Shown: piece by piece, positions 12,701 through 21,224 of the stretch
Layout: each line of letters starts with the position of its first letter
How positions within the stretch are numbered: position 1 is the first letter of the stretch
Assembly: GCF_963678635.1 (NCBI RefSeq)
Contig: NC_087062.1
Location: 32,895,651-32,959,650, forward strand
DNA: 64,000 nt
Direction of reading: 5' to 3'
DNA from: Symsagittifera roscoffensis
Taxonomy: Eukaryota > Xenacoelomorpha > Acoela > Convolutidae
Made by a program: the position numbers and the translations under genes
The notes under the pieces: generated by a model
Database searches by the model: none
The model's input: the letters and a program-made list of their open reading frames with translations, nothing else
What the model was told of the DNA's origin: nothing

Positions 12701-15700
12701 AATTCGCATTTAATCATCAAAATTATATTACTGCAAAATGTACTTTCAAAATGGTACCCTGTTGCAGCTTTACGAGTCTTTCATAGAACCAGTTACACAG
12801 TAATAAGATCTAGCCAATAAAACGGATTTAGGAAAAATTGAGTATTCTCAAAAACCAATACTATGGTTACCTTTTTTGTGACAGAGGACGATAACTTTGA
12901 TATTTTTTAAAATAAAACACAAGTTATACACAAGGAAAGAACTGCATATTAATGAACTGATGAAAATTTTTTGTATAAATTAAAAAAAAAACAGCACCCA
13001 TGTATTCAATTAAAGAATTGCTTTACCACAGTTATACCGGAAGAAATTTCGTATGGATCATGAAAAGTTCGAATAAATGAATTCATAACCACAGTTGAAC
13101 TGCAAGAAAGTTTGCATGGATCACGAAGAAAAAACAACTTGAAAATTTCGAATACAAAAACCTGTAGAAGAACTAGAAAAAAGAGTACGTGAACTTTCCA
13201 GTTTTCTGGTAAAGTTGACAAAAATTTAATATCTAGTGTCAGTTTTACAGAGAAACTTGAACAAAACAAGGTATGGAAAGATCAATTTTTATCTTTTTAT
13301 GGATAGACAATCAATTTATCTGTTTTTTGATGAAAATTCTATCAATTTTTTAAAAGCCAACACTGTTTACCAGAGCTTAAAAGACAGTCGAATTATAGCG
13401 AAAGTGCCAACAAATAAGTCAACATTTCTAATGAACACTTATCTGCGAGTTAGGTTGGAAAAAAGGTTCGTGCTAAAACACTAACGCTCGCAAGCTTGCT
13501 AGTGTACAAAATTACCACTCTTACGCTATTTAAAGAATATGAACATAACTGATTAGCGTGCCTCAAGCGTTATGTGTCCCAAATTGAGCTAAATTGCAAT
13601 TCTTACACCTCCTAACTTTGTAAACAACAATCACAGGCGAAATATTTTTCAATTTGAGCTCTACATTTCGACTTATTTACAAATTTTTCGACCAGAAATA
13701 ACACGTTACTTTGTTCAAAAGTCGGAAAAAAGTCCGAAAAAAATCATGGGTCAAAAACAGCTTGAAGCACTTGTTGGATACTTCGTCACCCTAAAGACAA
13801 GTTTGTTACTCCGACTTTCGAGAAAAGTGACGGAACAATTGTACTAGGGAAAATTTTTTACAGAGGCGAAGTTGCACTTCGCATACCCAAGCAAAAAGAT
13901 GACTGATCATGCTACTGGGAAAACTGAATGAGAAAAATTTTGAGTCTACAAAATTTTTTAAGTGACGCACGCCAGTTATGACGCATTAGCAATACCAGTC
14001 AATTTGAAAAAAAAAATACCGACTAACATGCCTCAATCTATAAAGCGGACGCATTTTAGCTAGTAAACGAAAAAGATCAATAAAACTTCCGAACCTGCAC
14101 AGGTTGGAACCCTCTTATTTTGTTGCGGGTCTCCTTCACTACCTCTACGCTACATATCCAAGATACATTGGAGCTAAGAAGCTCTTTGTAATATAATATT
14201 CTGTGTTAACATCTCCAGCATTGGCTGTACTTAATAGCTGGATATTGATCGAAATGCACACTTTCAAAATGAACACATTTTGTCGCAACAATATTCGCGT
14301 CTCAACAAAATTTGAGACTTAGATTGGAAACAAAGTGGGTTCATACTATAACACAAGCTTTGCTTGTGTAATGACAGGCAACAGATTGTTGAAAAAAGCC
14401 AATGAACGCAATTAAAAAAAACTTTCGAACTTTAGAGTCAAAAATAGATGCTTTTAAAGCTCTTCGATTTTCTAGAACAATTTATGATGGGCACTTTTTC
14501 GATAAAGTTAGCCCAATTAGCGAAAAGTGGATCAATGTGAACTTTTCATTTCGCTGGAAACCCTGAAAATTAAAATCCATTTTCGATACTAGAAGTCGAT
14601 CACGTTTTCCGTGACCTTACACTGTTGCTGTTCGACACTGGACTCTGCCTCACTTTTAACAAAGGAAATGAACTGAGAAATCAAAAGTATAACCGCGAAA
14701 AGTAAAATTAGTTCTTAACATTTTTCCTGAAAAAAAAAGAAACAAAAAAATAATCGAGACCTATATAAGAGTCTGAACTAAGTTCATCGACTCTTAATCA
14801 GCCGAAAAGTATTGTTATCTTGAGCTCAAATTTCATCAAAATTCACCTCTGATTGTTTTTTAGAAAAGTAGGGCGTTTTAAGATAGCCAATTAGGGATAA
14901 AAAACACGCGAATTTTTTTTCGTGCAGTTAACGCGTAAGCGGAGATTTAATCAGTCCGAAAATTGTTCCAAAATGAACTGAGGCATCCTATTTGATCTTT
15001 TTTTTCTTTGCTGTATCCGAAATATGGATGGTATCAACTCAAATGAACAACGACAAGCATTCTTTATCAGAAAACATAAGGTGGATTGTTAAGTAAATTT
15101 CGAAATAAAAGTTTCCATCCAAAAAAAGAATCCTACTCAACTATACTCCATGTTGAACTTGCAAAAAAATTGAAATTTATTGAAGGTTCGAAACTCCCAC
15201 TAATACAACAGGACTTCACGAACAAGTCTAGAGAAACCGACACAATTTAAGAGAAAATTTACTCTTACGAGGCTTTAGACTATACATTTACTATAGATAC
15301 AGACAATTCTCCATAATGTTAAGACTGGGCTTGAGTTATCTGGGCTTGAATTTAATACCTGATTTAAAGATGAAGGGGTTGACAACATTTTGCTGGTCAG
15401 ACGTCGATACAACTAGCAGTCCCTGGTACTCATCTGGAGCAGACATCGACGGACTGTTCCCTGTGCCTCCTCCTCTCGACCCAGAAGGCAGTCTGTGAAA
15501 GATCGCCCATGCCACATTCATAGAAATAGTCTTCGCTACTTTGCACGCCTGTATCAAATGAACCATATCTGTTTCCAAGCTAATGAAAAAGATCCATGCA
15601 AAAGATAAAACGAATATAAGATAAACTGCGTTCACGATAACGATAAGTTGCGTGATACTCAAAATGACTTGCAGCGAAATTCAGGAATAGTCAACTGGAA

Positions 15701-18700
15701 CTAAAATCAGATGTTGCAAACTGACTCCAGCAATTAAAATAAATACTTTATGGTGAATAGGAAAACCATTCGTTCTCAAAAGACATGACCATTTGAAGTT
15801 TAGCTAGTCAAAATCTCACAGTCTTCCAAGGATATTTAGACATGATCTATTAACTGATATTTATTGGAATGCTTTTCCGCATAAGTGCATTAATCTCGAC
15901 AACCGTTCCTTAGTTACCTTTTTAGCAATATTGACGCAGTAATACTCCAAGGACATGTTAGTCACAATCAATAGCTGTGTGTTTCCCACCCAATAGAAGT
16001 CCTGCAATTTTGAGTTCTTGGCTTTACACGACTGATAAAAGGCATACTCAAATACATCCGCGGTCTCATTCGGAGGCAGAAGAAATTCAATCTGGTTGGG
16101 CTGGTTCGCCCTTTTTATTGACAGACATCGACCGTCTGGAGACTGTTTGATGGATCTGATGAAACAAAGACAGCACCCATGATTTTATGTCGCTTTGAAG
16201 TCTTATGAAGTCTTATAAATCCACGCATATTCTCGCCACATTTGCCTTGTGACATATTACTTATTGTTCCGACTTTCGATACGAAAGTAACGGAATATTT
16301 GTGCTCGGGGTGGGTTTTTTTTTCTTCAGACAAATTTCGACTTTTTAACTAGCCATTTTTGACGGAATTTTTTTATATCATTGGAAAGGTATTGTTGTCC
16401 TGAGCTTGAATTTGAAAAGATATTTCACCTGTGATCATTTTTCGTAAAGTTATGGGGGTTTAAAGATTGCCATTTTGGCCAATTTGGGACAATTAACGCG
16501 CGATAAATTTCGCGCTATTAACGCGTAAGCGAGATTTAATCCGTCTTAGAAATCGTTCCAAATTGGTTCAAGGAAGCTTATATGCCATAATTGATTTGTT
16601 AATAGGCGCAAAATCTATCACTTTGTACTTAATATGACGTGTGGGGGGATGTTTTTACTCAAATTTTATCTCAAATTTTTTCAAAAAGTTTAATTTTTTT
16701 TACATTGAAATTTTTCATCTTATTAATGCTCCATAGACCTTAAAAGGCAGTCGGAGCTTTCAGGGCTTCGCCCTGATACGAGCAGTCTTGTTGTTCCGAC
16801 TTTCGATACGAAAATAACGGAATATTTGTGCTCGGGGAGGGTTTTTTTTTTCTTCAGACAAATTTCGACTTTTTAACTAGCCATTTTTGACAGAATTTTT
16901 TTATATCATTCAAAAAGTATTGTTGTCCTGATCCTAAATTTGAAAAGATATTTCACCTGTGATCATTTTTCGTAAAGTTATGAGGGTTTAAAGATTGCCA
17001 TTTTGGCCATTTTGACCAATTTGGGACAATTAACGCGCGATATAATTCGCGCTATTAACGCGTAAGCGGAGATTTAATCCGTCTTATAAATCGTTCCAAA
17101 TTGGTTGAACGAAGCTTATTTGCCATAATTGATGTGTTACAAGGAACGAAAACTATCTTTTTGTACTTTATATGGCGTGTGGGGGGATGATTTTCATAAA
17201 AAACTTCAAATTTTAGGAAAAAAATTTTTCATTTTATTTTATTTCATAGAATGTTTTTATGTTATTACTGCTGCTCCATAAACCTTCAAAAGCAGTCGGA
17301 ACATTCAGGGCTTCGCCCTGATACGAGCAGTCTTGTTTTTAAATTTATAATGTGTTTCGCATTACACTATAGAGATCTCTTTAACTAAAATAGTTAAAGA
17401 GCAGACAAGATCCCACAAGTAGACAAAATTAAATACAAATTCAGGTTTTTCACTGTGAAAATCCTCTTTTCAAGAATCATTCTGGATAATAATTACTTGC
17501 AAGTTAAATGAAACCATTACATCGACTGACAGTAAATAATCTGAAATAACCGCTCTGGAAGTATAAGTTAACTATTTAATGGACTCACCAATTTATTCTT
17601 GGTCTTAAAATGCGAGTTTTTAACATCAGCAGTAAAATTTCCAAACGGAGTGAGAAGTGAACGCATTTCGTTGCTGTTTCTCTAATTACATGTACAATAT
17701 TTCGAAAACGATTTGATACTTATTTTTCACGCCGTTTAGAAAATTTACGACAGATGGTGAAAACAGGCATTTTAAGATCAGTATCAAACTATTAAAAACT
17801 AGTATTAACAAAATTGACACTTTCAGAGAGGCTGGTTTAGATGATTCGCTGTCGGTCGAAGTAATAATCTCATTTAAATTGAAAATAAATGTCCACAATG
17901 ATTCTTGAAAAGCGGCATTTCAGTAAAAACCGAATCTTGCATTTCACTTTGCTCAGAAGTGTATCTTGAAGAAAAAAAGTATAATTCAACTGAACAATTT
18001 TCACCATTTAACACAGAGGCCAAGCTGAGCTTCTCACTACTTGCGATACAACATAAAAATAGCAGTGCGAGGTAGCAGACAGAAAAAAAGTCACTAAGTC
18101 CAAAAAATGGAAGAAAAACTTCAAAAACCACAACTTGAAAATTTTTTTTTTTCTGGAATCATGTTCTTTGCGAAAACAAAAACAGGAAACTATAAGTCAA
18201 GGCCAGTTAAATTTAAAAATGCAGGAGTAATTCAAAACACTAAGAGTAACTACATTGAGAATTGCGTTAAGACAATCAATTCTAAACGCTTTTAGCAAGC
18301 GTACTAGTAAATCAATTCTTTAGAAAATCAGCTGAGAAAACATAAGCAGAAACTTTAGGCCGACGTCTTTTTGGAAAGGAATATTTCCAGTTTGGAAAAA
18401 AGTCAGGTACATCACAGTTTAAGGGCAAAACTAAGCTATATTTTTTTGGCATTTTTCCTAAAAAAATTTTTCACTTCTGTTTTTCTTTTCTCCAGTATGT
18501 ATAACTACCGCTTCATTCTGTAGAATTTCATTGCAATCGAATTTAGCAGAAATTGATTCTCAATGAAAACTTAATTTTGACAGAAAAATTAATCTAATAA
18601 TAGCCACCATTAGAGGTCTCCAACCTAATGGGTCCGAAAAAGGGTGACGATATCTTGAACTGGCACTGGGGGTAGTATAGAGCTCCGGAAATGGAGGGGA

Positions 18701-21224
18701 CTAGAGACGCGGAGTAGGAGGAGACACCTGTAGCCCCGTGCGATCTCACTACGAACAGCTAAAAAGGCATCAATTTTAATTATTTGTGCAGACATAACGA
18801 CCGCTTTACTTGTTTTAGCTTTTAACAAATTTATCGGACAACGTATAAAACTTCTGAATGGATTCTGGCCTTCAAATTTAAACTAAAGGGAAATGTAGAA
18901 AATCAGCCCCGAATTAGTAAAAGTTCCACCACGTCTCGGATTCGAACCTACGAACTACTGCGATCTAGATATGATGAGTCTCACGCACTAACCACTCAGC
19001 CACAGGCTCTTAATACCTTACAAACAATAGCCACAAATACAGAACAGATGCTATGCAATTTCCAATGCTACAGTGAATTTCCATATAAGTGAATACTTTT
19101 ATTTGAGAGTTAGGTTAAAAAAAAGAAGGTTCTTACTAGTAAACTAACGTTCGCAAGCTCGCTAGTGTGATGATAACGCTTGCTAATAGCAGGCGTAAAA
19201 ACAAATACAGAACAAAATAAATTTGCCAGGCAACCTTTCGCTAGAAGACGATGCCTTTTTACAATAGATGACAAATTCAAGCTAGATCGCTCTTTGTTGT
19301 ACTTCGAACAGTATGCAACTTCCAATGCTACAGTGAATTTCCATATAAGTGAATACTTTTATTTGAGAGTTAGGTTAAAAAAAAGAAGGTTCTTACTAGT
19401 AAACTAACGTTCGCAAGCTCGCTGGTGTGATGATAACGCTTGCTAAAAGCAGGCGTAAAAACAAATACAGAACAAAATAAATTTGCCAGGCTACCTTTCG
19501 CTAGAAGACGATGCCTTTTTACAATAGATGACAGATTCAAGCTAGATCGCTCTTTGTTATACTTCGAACAGTATTTATAATTTATTCAAAAATTCAAAGT
19601 TTACTTCTTTTGCCCAAAAGTTTGGCTTTTGAAATAAATTATAAGTACTGTTCGAAGTACAACAAAGAGCGATCTAGCTTGAATTTGTCATCTATTGTAA
19701 AAAGGCATCGTCTTCTAGCGAAAGGTAGCCTGGCAAATTTATTTTGTTCAGTATTTGTTTTTACGCCTGCTATTAGCAAGCGTTATCATCACACTAGCGA
19801 GCTTGCGAACGTTAGTTTACTAGTAAGAACCTTTTTTTTTTAACCTAACTCTTAAATAAAAGTATTCACTTATATGGAAATTCACTGTAGCATTGGAAGT
19901 TGCATAGCATCTGTTCTGTATTTGTGGCTATTGTTTGTAAGGTATTAAGAGTCTGTGGCTGAGTGGTTAGTGCGTGAGACTCATCATATCTAGATCATAA
20001 CTAGATCAAATCTAGTTTTTAGTATATATGTTACTCTGTCAGGTGAAATGTTATTCAAAAATTCAAAGTTTACTTCGTTTGCCCAAAAGTTTGGCTTTTG
20101 AAATAACATTTCACCGGACAGAGTAACGTATATACTAAAAACTATCTTAGTAGCAAGTATAATTGATTGAAAATGAAATGACTATATTCTGCATTATAGC
20201 TCTCAAAGTTAATACATGCACTGTACTCAAAATTACCAATAATTTCACCTATTGTAACAATTCAATTGTTACAGATTGAATCATTAAAGGCCCGATCATA
20301 ATGTAAGTTTAAGAAAAAGTATATTGCCAGATTTAAGCAAATTGGGATTCATTGTCGTGAAAATGCGATCATTTTTGGTGAATTGTTACCTTAAGTGCAA
20401 TGTATTAAATTTGAGAACTAAAATGCATAATATAGTCATTTCATTTTCAATCAATTATACTTGCTACTAAGATAGTTTTTAGTATATACGTTACTCTGTC
20501 AGATGAAATGTTATTCAAAAATTCAAAAAGTTTACTTCTTTTGCCCAAAATGTTTTGGCTTTTGAAACTCTGAATTTTTGAATAACATTCCATCTGACAG
20601 AGTAACGTATATACTAAAAACTATCTTAGTAGCAAGTATAATTGATTGAAAATTAAATGGCTATATTATGCATTATAGCTCTCAAGTTCAATACATGCAC
20701 TATACTCAAAATTACCATAATAACACCACCAAAAAATTCACCAAAAAATGACAGCATTTTCGCGACAATGAATCCCAATTTGCTTAAATCTGGCCATATA
20801 CTTTTCTTTAACATACATTACAATCGGGCCTTTAATGATTCAAATTTATTCTGACTAGCTTATTTTAATTCCTAACCCACACTGAAACACTTAACATAGA
20901 ATCATTTTTCTAGGTGGCACTTGCTCTGATTTTAAAAAAAAATTTCATGACAAAAAAACATGAGTACGAGTCAATAGGACAAAAAGATATTCGCTAACTA
21001 AAATATCATTTACAGGTGACCTGTGTTTAATTGTTGAGTCGTACCTGGTTTAAAACTTGATCGAAAAATATTGACACGACGTTAGCCTGATCCTGGTTGT
21101 CATCATTTGTCTCAAAGATCGCCACTGGCTTCGAGAGTTTCAAATAAAGATCTGTCGAATTTTCCCCCTGAGAAGCTGACCTATAAGAGGAGAAGGACAG
21201 AGTTTTACTGCTGGCATCAGACAT
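392..21224 (-). CDS. RMC1: RMC1, regulator of MON1-CCZ1 complex, ten-exon gene
   Basis: RMC1 (C18orf8/Mic1; Bulli in flies) is known as the third subunit of the metazoan MON1-CCZ1 complex, which activates RAB7 on late endosomes. Ten exons were placed by matching translated segments, in order and without gaps, to the family: 21045-21224, 18649-18758, 15918-16155, 15359-15548, 9099-9354, 7266-7476, 6444-6709, 6092-6330, 4245-4451 and 392-756. All junctions are GT-AG and every phase matches, giving 2262 nt or 753 residues, somewhat longer than the roughly 660 residues of vertebrate RMC1. Residues 1 to about 395 correspond to the N-terminal propeller-like part; residues from about 400 to the end contain the Mic1 domain. 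Recognisable stretches include NVVDNLVVVHYQEMQ (exon 6) and HQLLQFYV (exon 9). The donor of exon 2 is the only uncertain boundary. No in-frame stop or frameshift was found, so the gene looks functional. Confidence 0.93.
964..1363. mobile_element. hAT-like non-autonomous element, copy 1
   Basis: A 400-bp element with inverted ends CAGGGGCGG and CCGCCCCTG. It is flanked by near-identical 8-bp duplications (taacggga at 956-963 and taagggga at 1364-1371). CAGGG ends and 8-bp duplications are hallmarks of the hAT superfamily. No transposase is present. It lies in RMC1 intron 9 and is related along its length to the copy at 21534-21938, including the internal gcgcgcgcc tract. Confidence 0.85.
1845..2167 (-). 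repeat. Two tandem tRNA-derived SINE-like units
   Basis: Two related units (about 1740-1920 and 1975-2167) each carry, on the minus strand, a tRNA-like head. The second has TGGCTGAGTGGTTA (A box) and a region near the B box; the first has a shortened A box. Both are followed by a segment containing the hairpin-prone GGCGAAGC..GCTTCGC. The acceptor stem does not pair, so these are SINE-like rather than tRNA genes. They lie in RMC1 intron 9. Confidence 0.55.
2168..2997. other. Intronic sequence with a dispersed repeat fragment
   Basis: RMC1 intron 9. It includes a fragment ending gcgacttaggttagaaaaaa near 2575, which recurs at 13450, 14315, 19110, 25400 and 36840. No coding signal was seen. 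Confidence 0.5.
2998..3725. mobile_element. Palindromic element with ~310-bp inverted arms
   Basis: The left arm (about 2998-3308) and right arm (about 3413-3725) are inverted copies with scattered differences, around a spacer of about 105 bp. The outer ends read CTGATTTAAATTATCCGGAC on each strand, a motif reminiscent of pogo/Tigger termini, but no clean TA duplication is seen. Short open frames in each arm are the same sequence read from both sides and are not credible genes. The element lies in RMC1 intron 9. Confidence 0.7.
3726..4244. other. Intronic AT-rich sequence
   Basis: RMC1 intron 9 next to exon 9. It holds another degenerate member of the TATCACAC..GTGTAATT-ended repeat (about 3950-4015). 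Nothing else is recognisable. Confidence 0.4.
4245..4451 (-). CDS. RMC1: RMC1 exon 9
   Basis: The acceptor is TTTTCTAG and the donor is CTCAG|GTTCAA. The exon encodes QQFYQLHQLLQFYVITD and LALDMFKRLGQ, the core of the Mic1 domain (NLFYMLHQFLQYHVLSD and LSLDMLKRL in vertebrates). The phase is two bases in and one base out. Confidence 0.92.
4452..6091. repeat. RMC1 intron 8 with dispersed repeat family A (about 5165-5760)
   Basis: Family A is marked by gagaaaactggatca, ttccgctggaaaatct and cgaaactagaagtcgatca. Here two related halves follow one another (about 5165-5340 and 5380-5600). Other copies lie at 7655-8010, 14380-14740, 33240-33600 and, split by a hAT element, 37560-38260. The segment 4452-5165 is AT-rich without recognisable features. 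Confidence 0.6.
6092..6330 (-). CDS. RMC1: RMC1 exon 8
   Basis: The acceptor is ATTAAACAG and the donor is GATTTC|GTAAGA. The exon encodes VLHQSDMLTIFVDML and KFIVAVILEFIKSLEKM, matching VLDQSDVYTHVLSAF and KFVIAVLMEYIRSL at the beginning of the Mic1 domain. The intron to exon 7 is only about 113 bp. Confidence 0.9.
6444..6709 (-). CDS. RMC1: RMC1 exon 7
   Basis: The acceptor is TTTGCTACCAG and the donor is ACAA|GTAAGA. The start, DVKLYDKAWVVFRPDVII, aligns with PCKLYSSSWIVFQPDIII, and MWRLTLDL aligns with LWNLQVKL. The exon ends two bases into a lysine codon that exon 8 completes. Confidence 0.9.
6710..7265. other. RMC1 intron 6, nothing recognised
   Basis: AT-rich intron of about 556 bp. 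Short open frames on both strands have no recognisable similarity and overlap each other. Confidence 0.5.
7266..7476 (-). CDS. RMC1: RMC1 exon 6
   Basis: The acceptor is a long T tract ending TCAG and the donor is ACAT|GTAAGA. The exon encodes FAVNVVDNLVVVHYQEMQ, the most conserved run of the protein, followed by FDVKLSGESDG (FDIKLRGEFDG in vertebrates). It begins with one base completing the AG|A arginine codon and ends in phase 0. Confidence 0.92.
7655..8010. repeat. Dispersed repeat family A copy in RMC1 intron 5
   Basis: Shares accgacaattggaaaaag, gagaaaactggatcat and ctccgctggaaaatct with the copies at 5165-5760 and 14380-14740. Non-coding. Confidence 0.6.
8455..9095. repeat. Dispersed repeat family B, reaching RMC1 exon 5
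   Basis: It begins near gcccattgagccgaaaaca and contains aagccgaaaccatttaggc and caactaagccgacaaaac. It then has a tRNA-like stretch (about 8890-8990) and ends in ggaaaaaagtctagttccc followed by a decayed stem-loop. Copies lie at 25830-26345 and 40555-41055, with partial copies at 23095-23335 and 37020-37440. The end abuts the splice donor of RMC1 exon 5 at 9098. Confidence 0.6.
9099..9354 (-). CDS. RMC1: RMC1 exon 5
   Basis: The acceptor GATTCTAG and the donor CTGAG|GTAAGG are both strong. The exon begins by completing a split glycine codon. It encodes VVKLAKFEVDMPM and later VLYRVSREAPANKAYVL, matching family segments SKLPKFEIELP and VLYHLPREGACKKMHIL. It is separated from exon 4 by the largest intron of the gene, about 6 kb of repeats. 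Confidence 0.9.
9450..9540 (-). repeat. tRNA-derived SINE-like head
   Basis: On the minus strand the unit carries TGGCTGAGTAGTTAG (A box) and GGTTCGAATCC (B box), about 50 bp apart. There is no matching acceptor stem. It lies in RMC1 intron 4, directly upstream of exon 5. Confidence 0.6.
9682..10823. repeat. ~170-bp direct repeats ending in a stem-loop, ~0.8 kb apart
   Basis: 9682-9850 and 10655-10823 are nearly identical. Both begin gacacctaattactaccta and end in the perfect stem CCCTTGC/GCAAGGG (one mismatch in the first). The spacer includes a tRNA-like stretch at 10222-10300 with TTAGTCTAGCGGGTA and GGTTCAAATCTC boxes. The pair could bound a small composite element or be two independent insertions. 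No coding sequence is seen. Confidence 0.6.
11165..11975. repeat. Diverged long inverted repeat
   Basis: The arms 11165-11370 and about 11765-11975 are inverted copies. Matching landmarks are aataatgagtatgg, ccgcagtgag and agtggacaaaatt, found in the same order on opposite strands. The arms are clearly diverged, so the duplication is old. The loop of about 400 bp shows no gene. Confidence 0.6.
12150..12565 (+). pseudogene. Degenerate non-LTR retrotransposon reverse transcriptase fragment
   Basis: Conceptual translation in broken frames gives AYCFIDRSEAFEKVNHSILL and then ITIFADDTNFY. These are two catalytic blocks of a LINE-type reverse transcriptase (the AFDxVNHxxLL and FADD motifs). They are separated by a stop at about 12316 and a frameshift. 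Endonuclease and thumb regions are missing. It lies in RMC1 intron 4, opposite to the gene's strand. The motifs make the family assignment firm; the clade is not determinable. Confidence 0.75.
12566..13775. other. Intronic sequence, mostly unrecognised
   Basis: RMC1 intron 4. It contains one member of the ggttggaaaaaaggttcgtg..agcttgctagtgtacaaaatta repeat at 13445-13515. No coding signal was seen. Confidence 0.4.
13857..14382. repeat. Dispersed ~0.5-kb repeat family C, copy 1
   Basis: Co-linear with 36367-36880 for about 500 bp. It begins acagaggcgaagttgcactt, passes through a tRNA-like core (minus strand TAGCGTAGAGGTAGTG and GGGTTCCAACCT boxes, about 14100-14160) and ends in the hairpin acacaagctttgcttgtgt. 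It is probably a composite SINE-like element. Confidence 0.65.
14380..14740. repeat. Dispersed repeat family A copy
   Basis: Shares gcttttaaagctcttcgat, gcgaaaagtggatca and actagaagtcgatca with the copies at 5165-5760 and 33240-33600. Non-coding, in RMC1 intron 4. Confidence 0.6.
14800..15020. repeat. Partial copy of the 16.3-kb hairpin-ended repeat
   Basis: Related to the middle of the unit at 16265-16791. Shared landmarks are gtattgttatcttgagct, attaacgcgtaagcggaga (here with gcagtt before acgcgtaagc) and tttaatcagtccgaaaatt. Both hairpin ends are absent. It lies in RMC1 intron 4. Confidence 0.55.
15359..15548 (-). CDS. RMC1: RMC1 exon 4
   Basis: The acceptor ends GATACAG and the donor is TCAG|GTATTA. 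The start at ACKVAKTISMNVAWAIFH gives a gap-free match to the family when joined to exon 3, which selects this acceptor over upstream AGs. A glycine- and serine-rich insertion (SGSRGGGTGNSPS) is absent from vertebrates. The segment NPFIFKSG aligns with QPFHFRAG. Confidence 0.87.
15918..16155 (-). CDS. RMC1: RMC1 exon 3
   Basis: The acceptor is TTTGTTTCATCAG and the donor is AAG|GTAACT. The exon encodes about 79 residues including CKAKNSKLQDFYWVG, aligned with CKTKNANILGFCWTS of vertebrate RMC1. It starts with one base that completes a split codon and ends on a full codon. A tandem hairpin-ended repeat begins about 110 bp upstream of the acceptor, at 16265. Confidence 0.88.
16265..17336. mobile_element. 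Tandem pair of hairpin-ended ~0.53-kb elements
   Basis: Two head-to-tail copies (16265-16791 and 16792-17336). Each starts tgttccgactttcgatacga, where CCGACTTTCG..GAAAGT..CGG can fold. Each ends with the perfect hairpin TCAGGGCTTCGCCCTGA followed by tacgagcagtcttg. An internal palindromic stretch attaacgcgcga..tcgcgctattaacgcg is also conserved. There is no coding sequence and no target duplication. The 3' hairpin recalls Helitrons, but the CTRR end is absent, so the class is open. The pair lies in RMC1 intron 2. Confidence 0.7.
17340..18648. other. RMC1 intron 2 remainder
   Basis: AT-rich. A short open frame at 17874-18131 (minus) contains the GCCAAGCTGAGCTTC hairpin repeat at 18015-18035 and has no recognisable similarity. 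Nothing else was identified. Confidence 0.4.
18649..18758 (-). CDS. RMC1: RMC1 exon 2
   Basis: The acceptor is a T-rich tract ending TTTTTAG, followed in phase by LFVVRSHGATGV, which matches VFAVRSGGATGV of the family. The 3' end is uncertain. A GT after ATATC (exon end 18649) and a GT after CCCCCA (exon end 18667) both leave two bases, as the next exon needs. Neither is a strong donor. The reading frame stops shortly after, at about 18626. Confidence 0.75.
18905..19005 (-). repeat. tRNA-derived SINE-like head
   Basis: On the minus strand it carries TGGCTGAGTGGTTAGTGCG (A box) and GGTTCGAATCCGAG (B box), about 55 bp apart, as in tRNA-derived SINEs. Part of the unit is mirrored at 19944-19998 on the plus strand, as the outer end of the palindrome centred near 19605. 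Confidence 0.65.
18965..19998. repeat. Palindrome 1 with an internal duplication
   Basis: The left arm holds an outer segment (18965-19052) and a ~260-bp unit in two tandem copies (19053-19313, 19314-19573). The right arm holds one inverted unit (about 19645-19905) and the inverted outer segment (19906-19998). The centre, about 19585-19630, is the core that starts caaaaattcaaagtttactt. The arms differ at several positions. No gene is present; open frames are the same unit read in different places. It lies in RMC1 intron 1. Confidence 0.8.
20010..20845. repeat. Palindromes 2 and 3 with shared arms and core
   Basis: Palindrome 2 is centred near 20078 and palindrome 3 near 20548. In both, arms ending gttactctgtcag.tgaaatgttatt flank the core. 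Between them lies a third inverted relation: 20118-20200 against about 20420-20500. In addition, 20700-20840 is the inverted copy of 20278-20400. The block is thus three nested or adjacent inversions of one sequence. It lies in RMC1 intron 1 and is non-coding. Confidence 0.8.
21045..21224 (-). CDS. RMC1: RMC1 exon 1 (start codon)
   Basis: Sixty codons from the ATG at 21224 to a CAG|GTACGA donor, ending in phase 0. The segment ANVVSIFFDQVLNQ matches the conserved N-terminal strand of RMC1 (NPVNCVFFDE in vertebrates). The first roughly 30 residues are serine-rich and less conserved. This ATG is the only one in frame ahead of the conserved part. The promoter was not identified. Confidence 0.88.

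Noticed and set aside
16265-17336. A canonical Helitron pair
   Set aside because: The 3' hairpin fits, but the CTRR terminus and 5' TC could not be seen, so the class was left open.
17874-18131. A membrane protein exon at 17874-18131 (minus)
   Set aside because: It is hydrophobic by composition, but it contains the hairpin repeat module and does not join RMC1 in phase.
18905-19005. A tRNA gene on the minus strand
   Set aside because: The A and B boxes are good, but the acceptor stem and anticodon stem do not pair and the unit recurs in the window with the same flanks, which fits a SINE.
19110-19843. Three related small genes at 19110-19843
   Set aside because: All are readings of the duplicated and inverted 260-bp repeat unit.
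18965-20845. Palindromes caused by a failed adapter call in long reads
   Set aside because: The arms have diverged at many positions and one arm carries an extra tandem copy, which a read artefact would not produce. It is not formally excluded.
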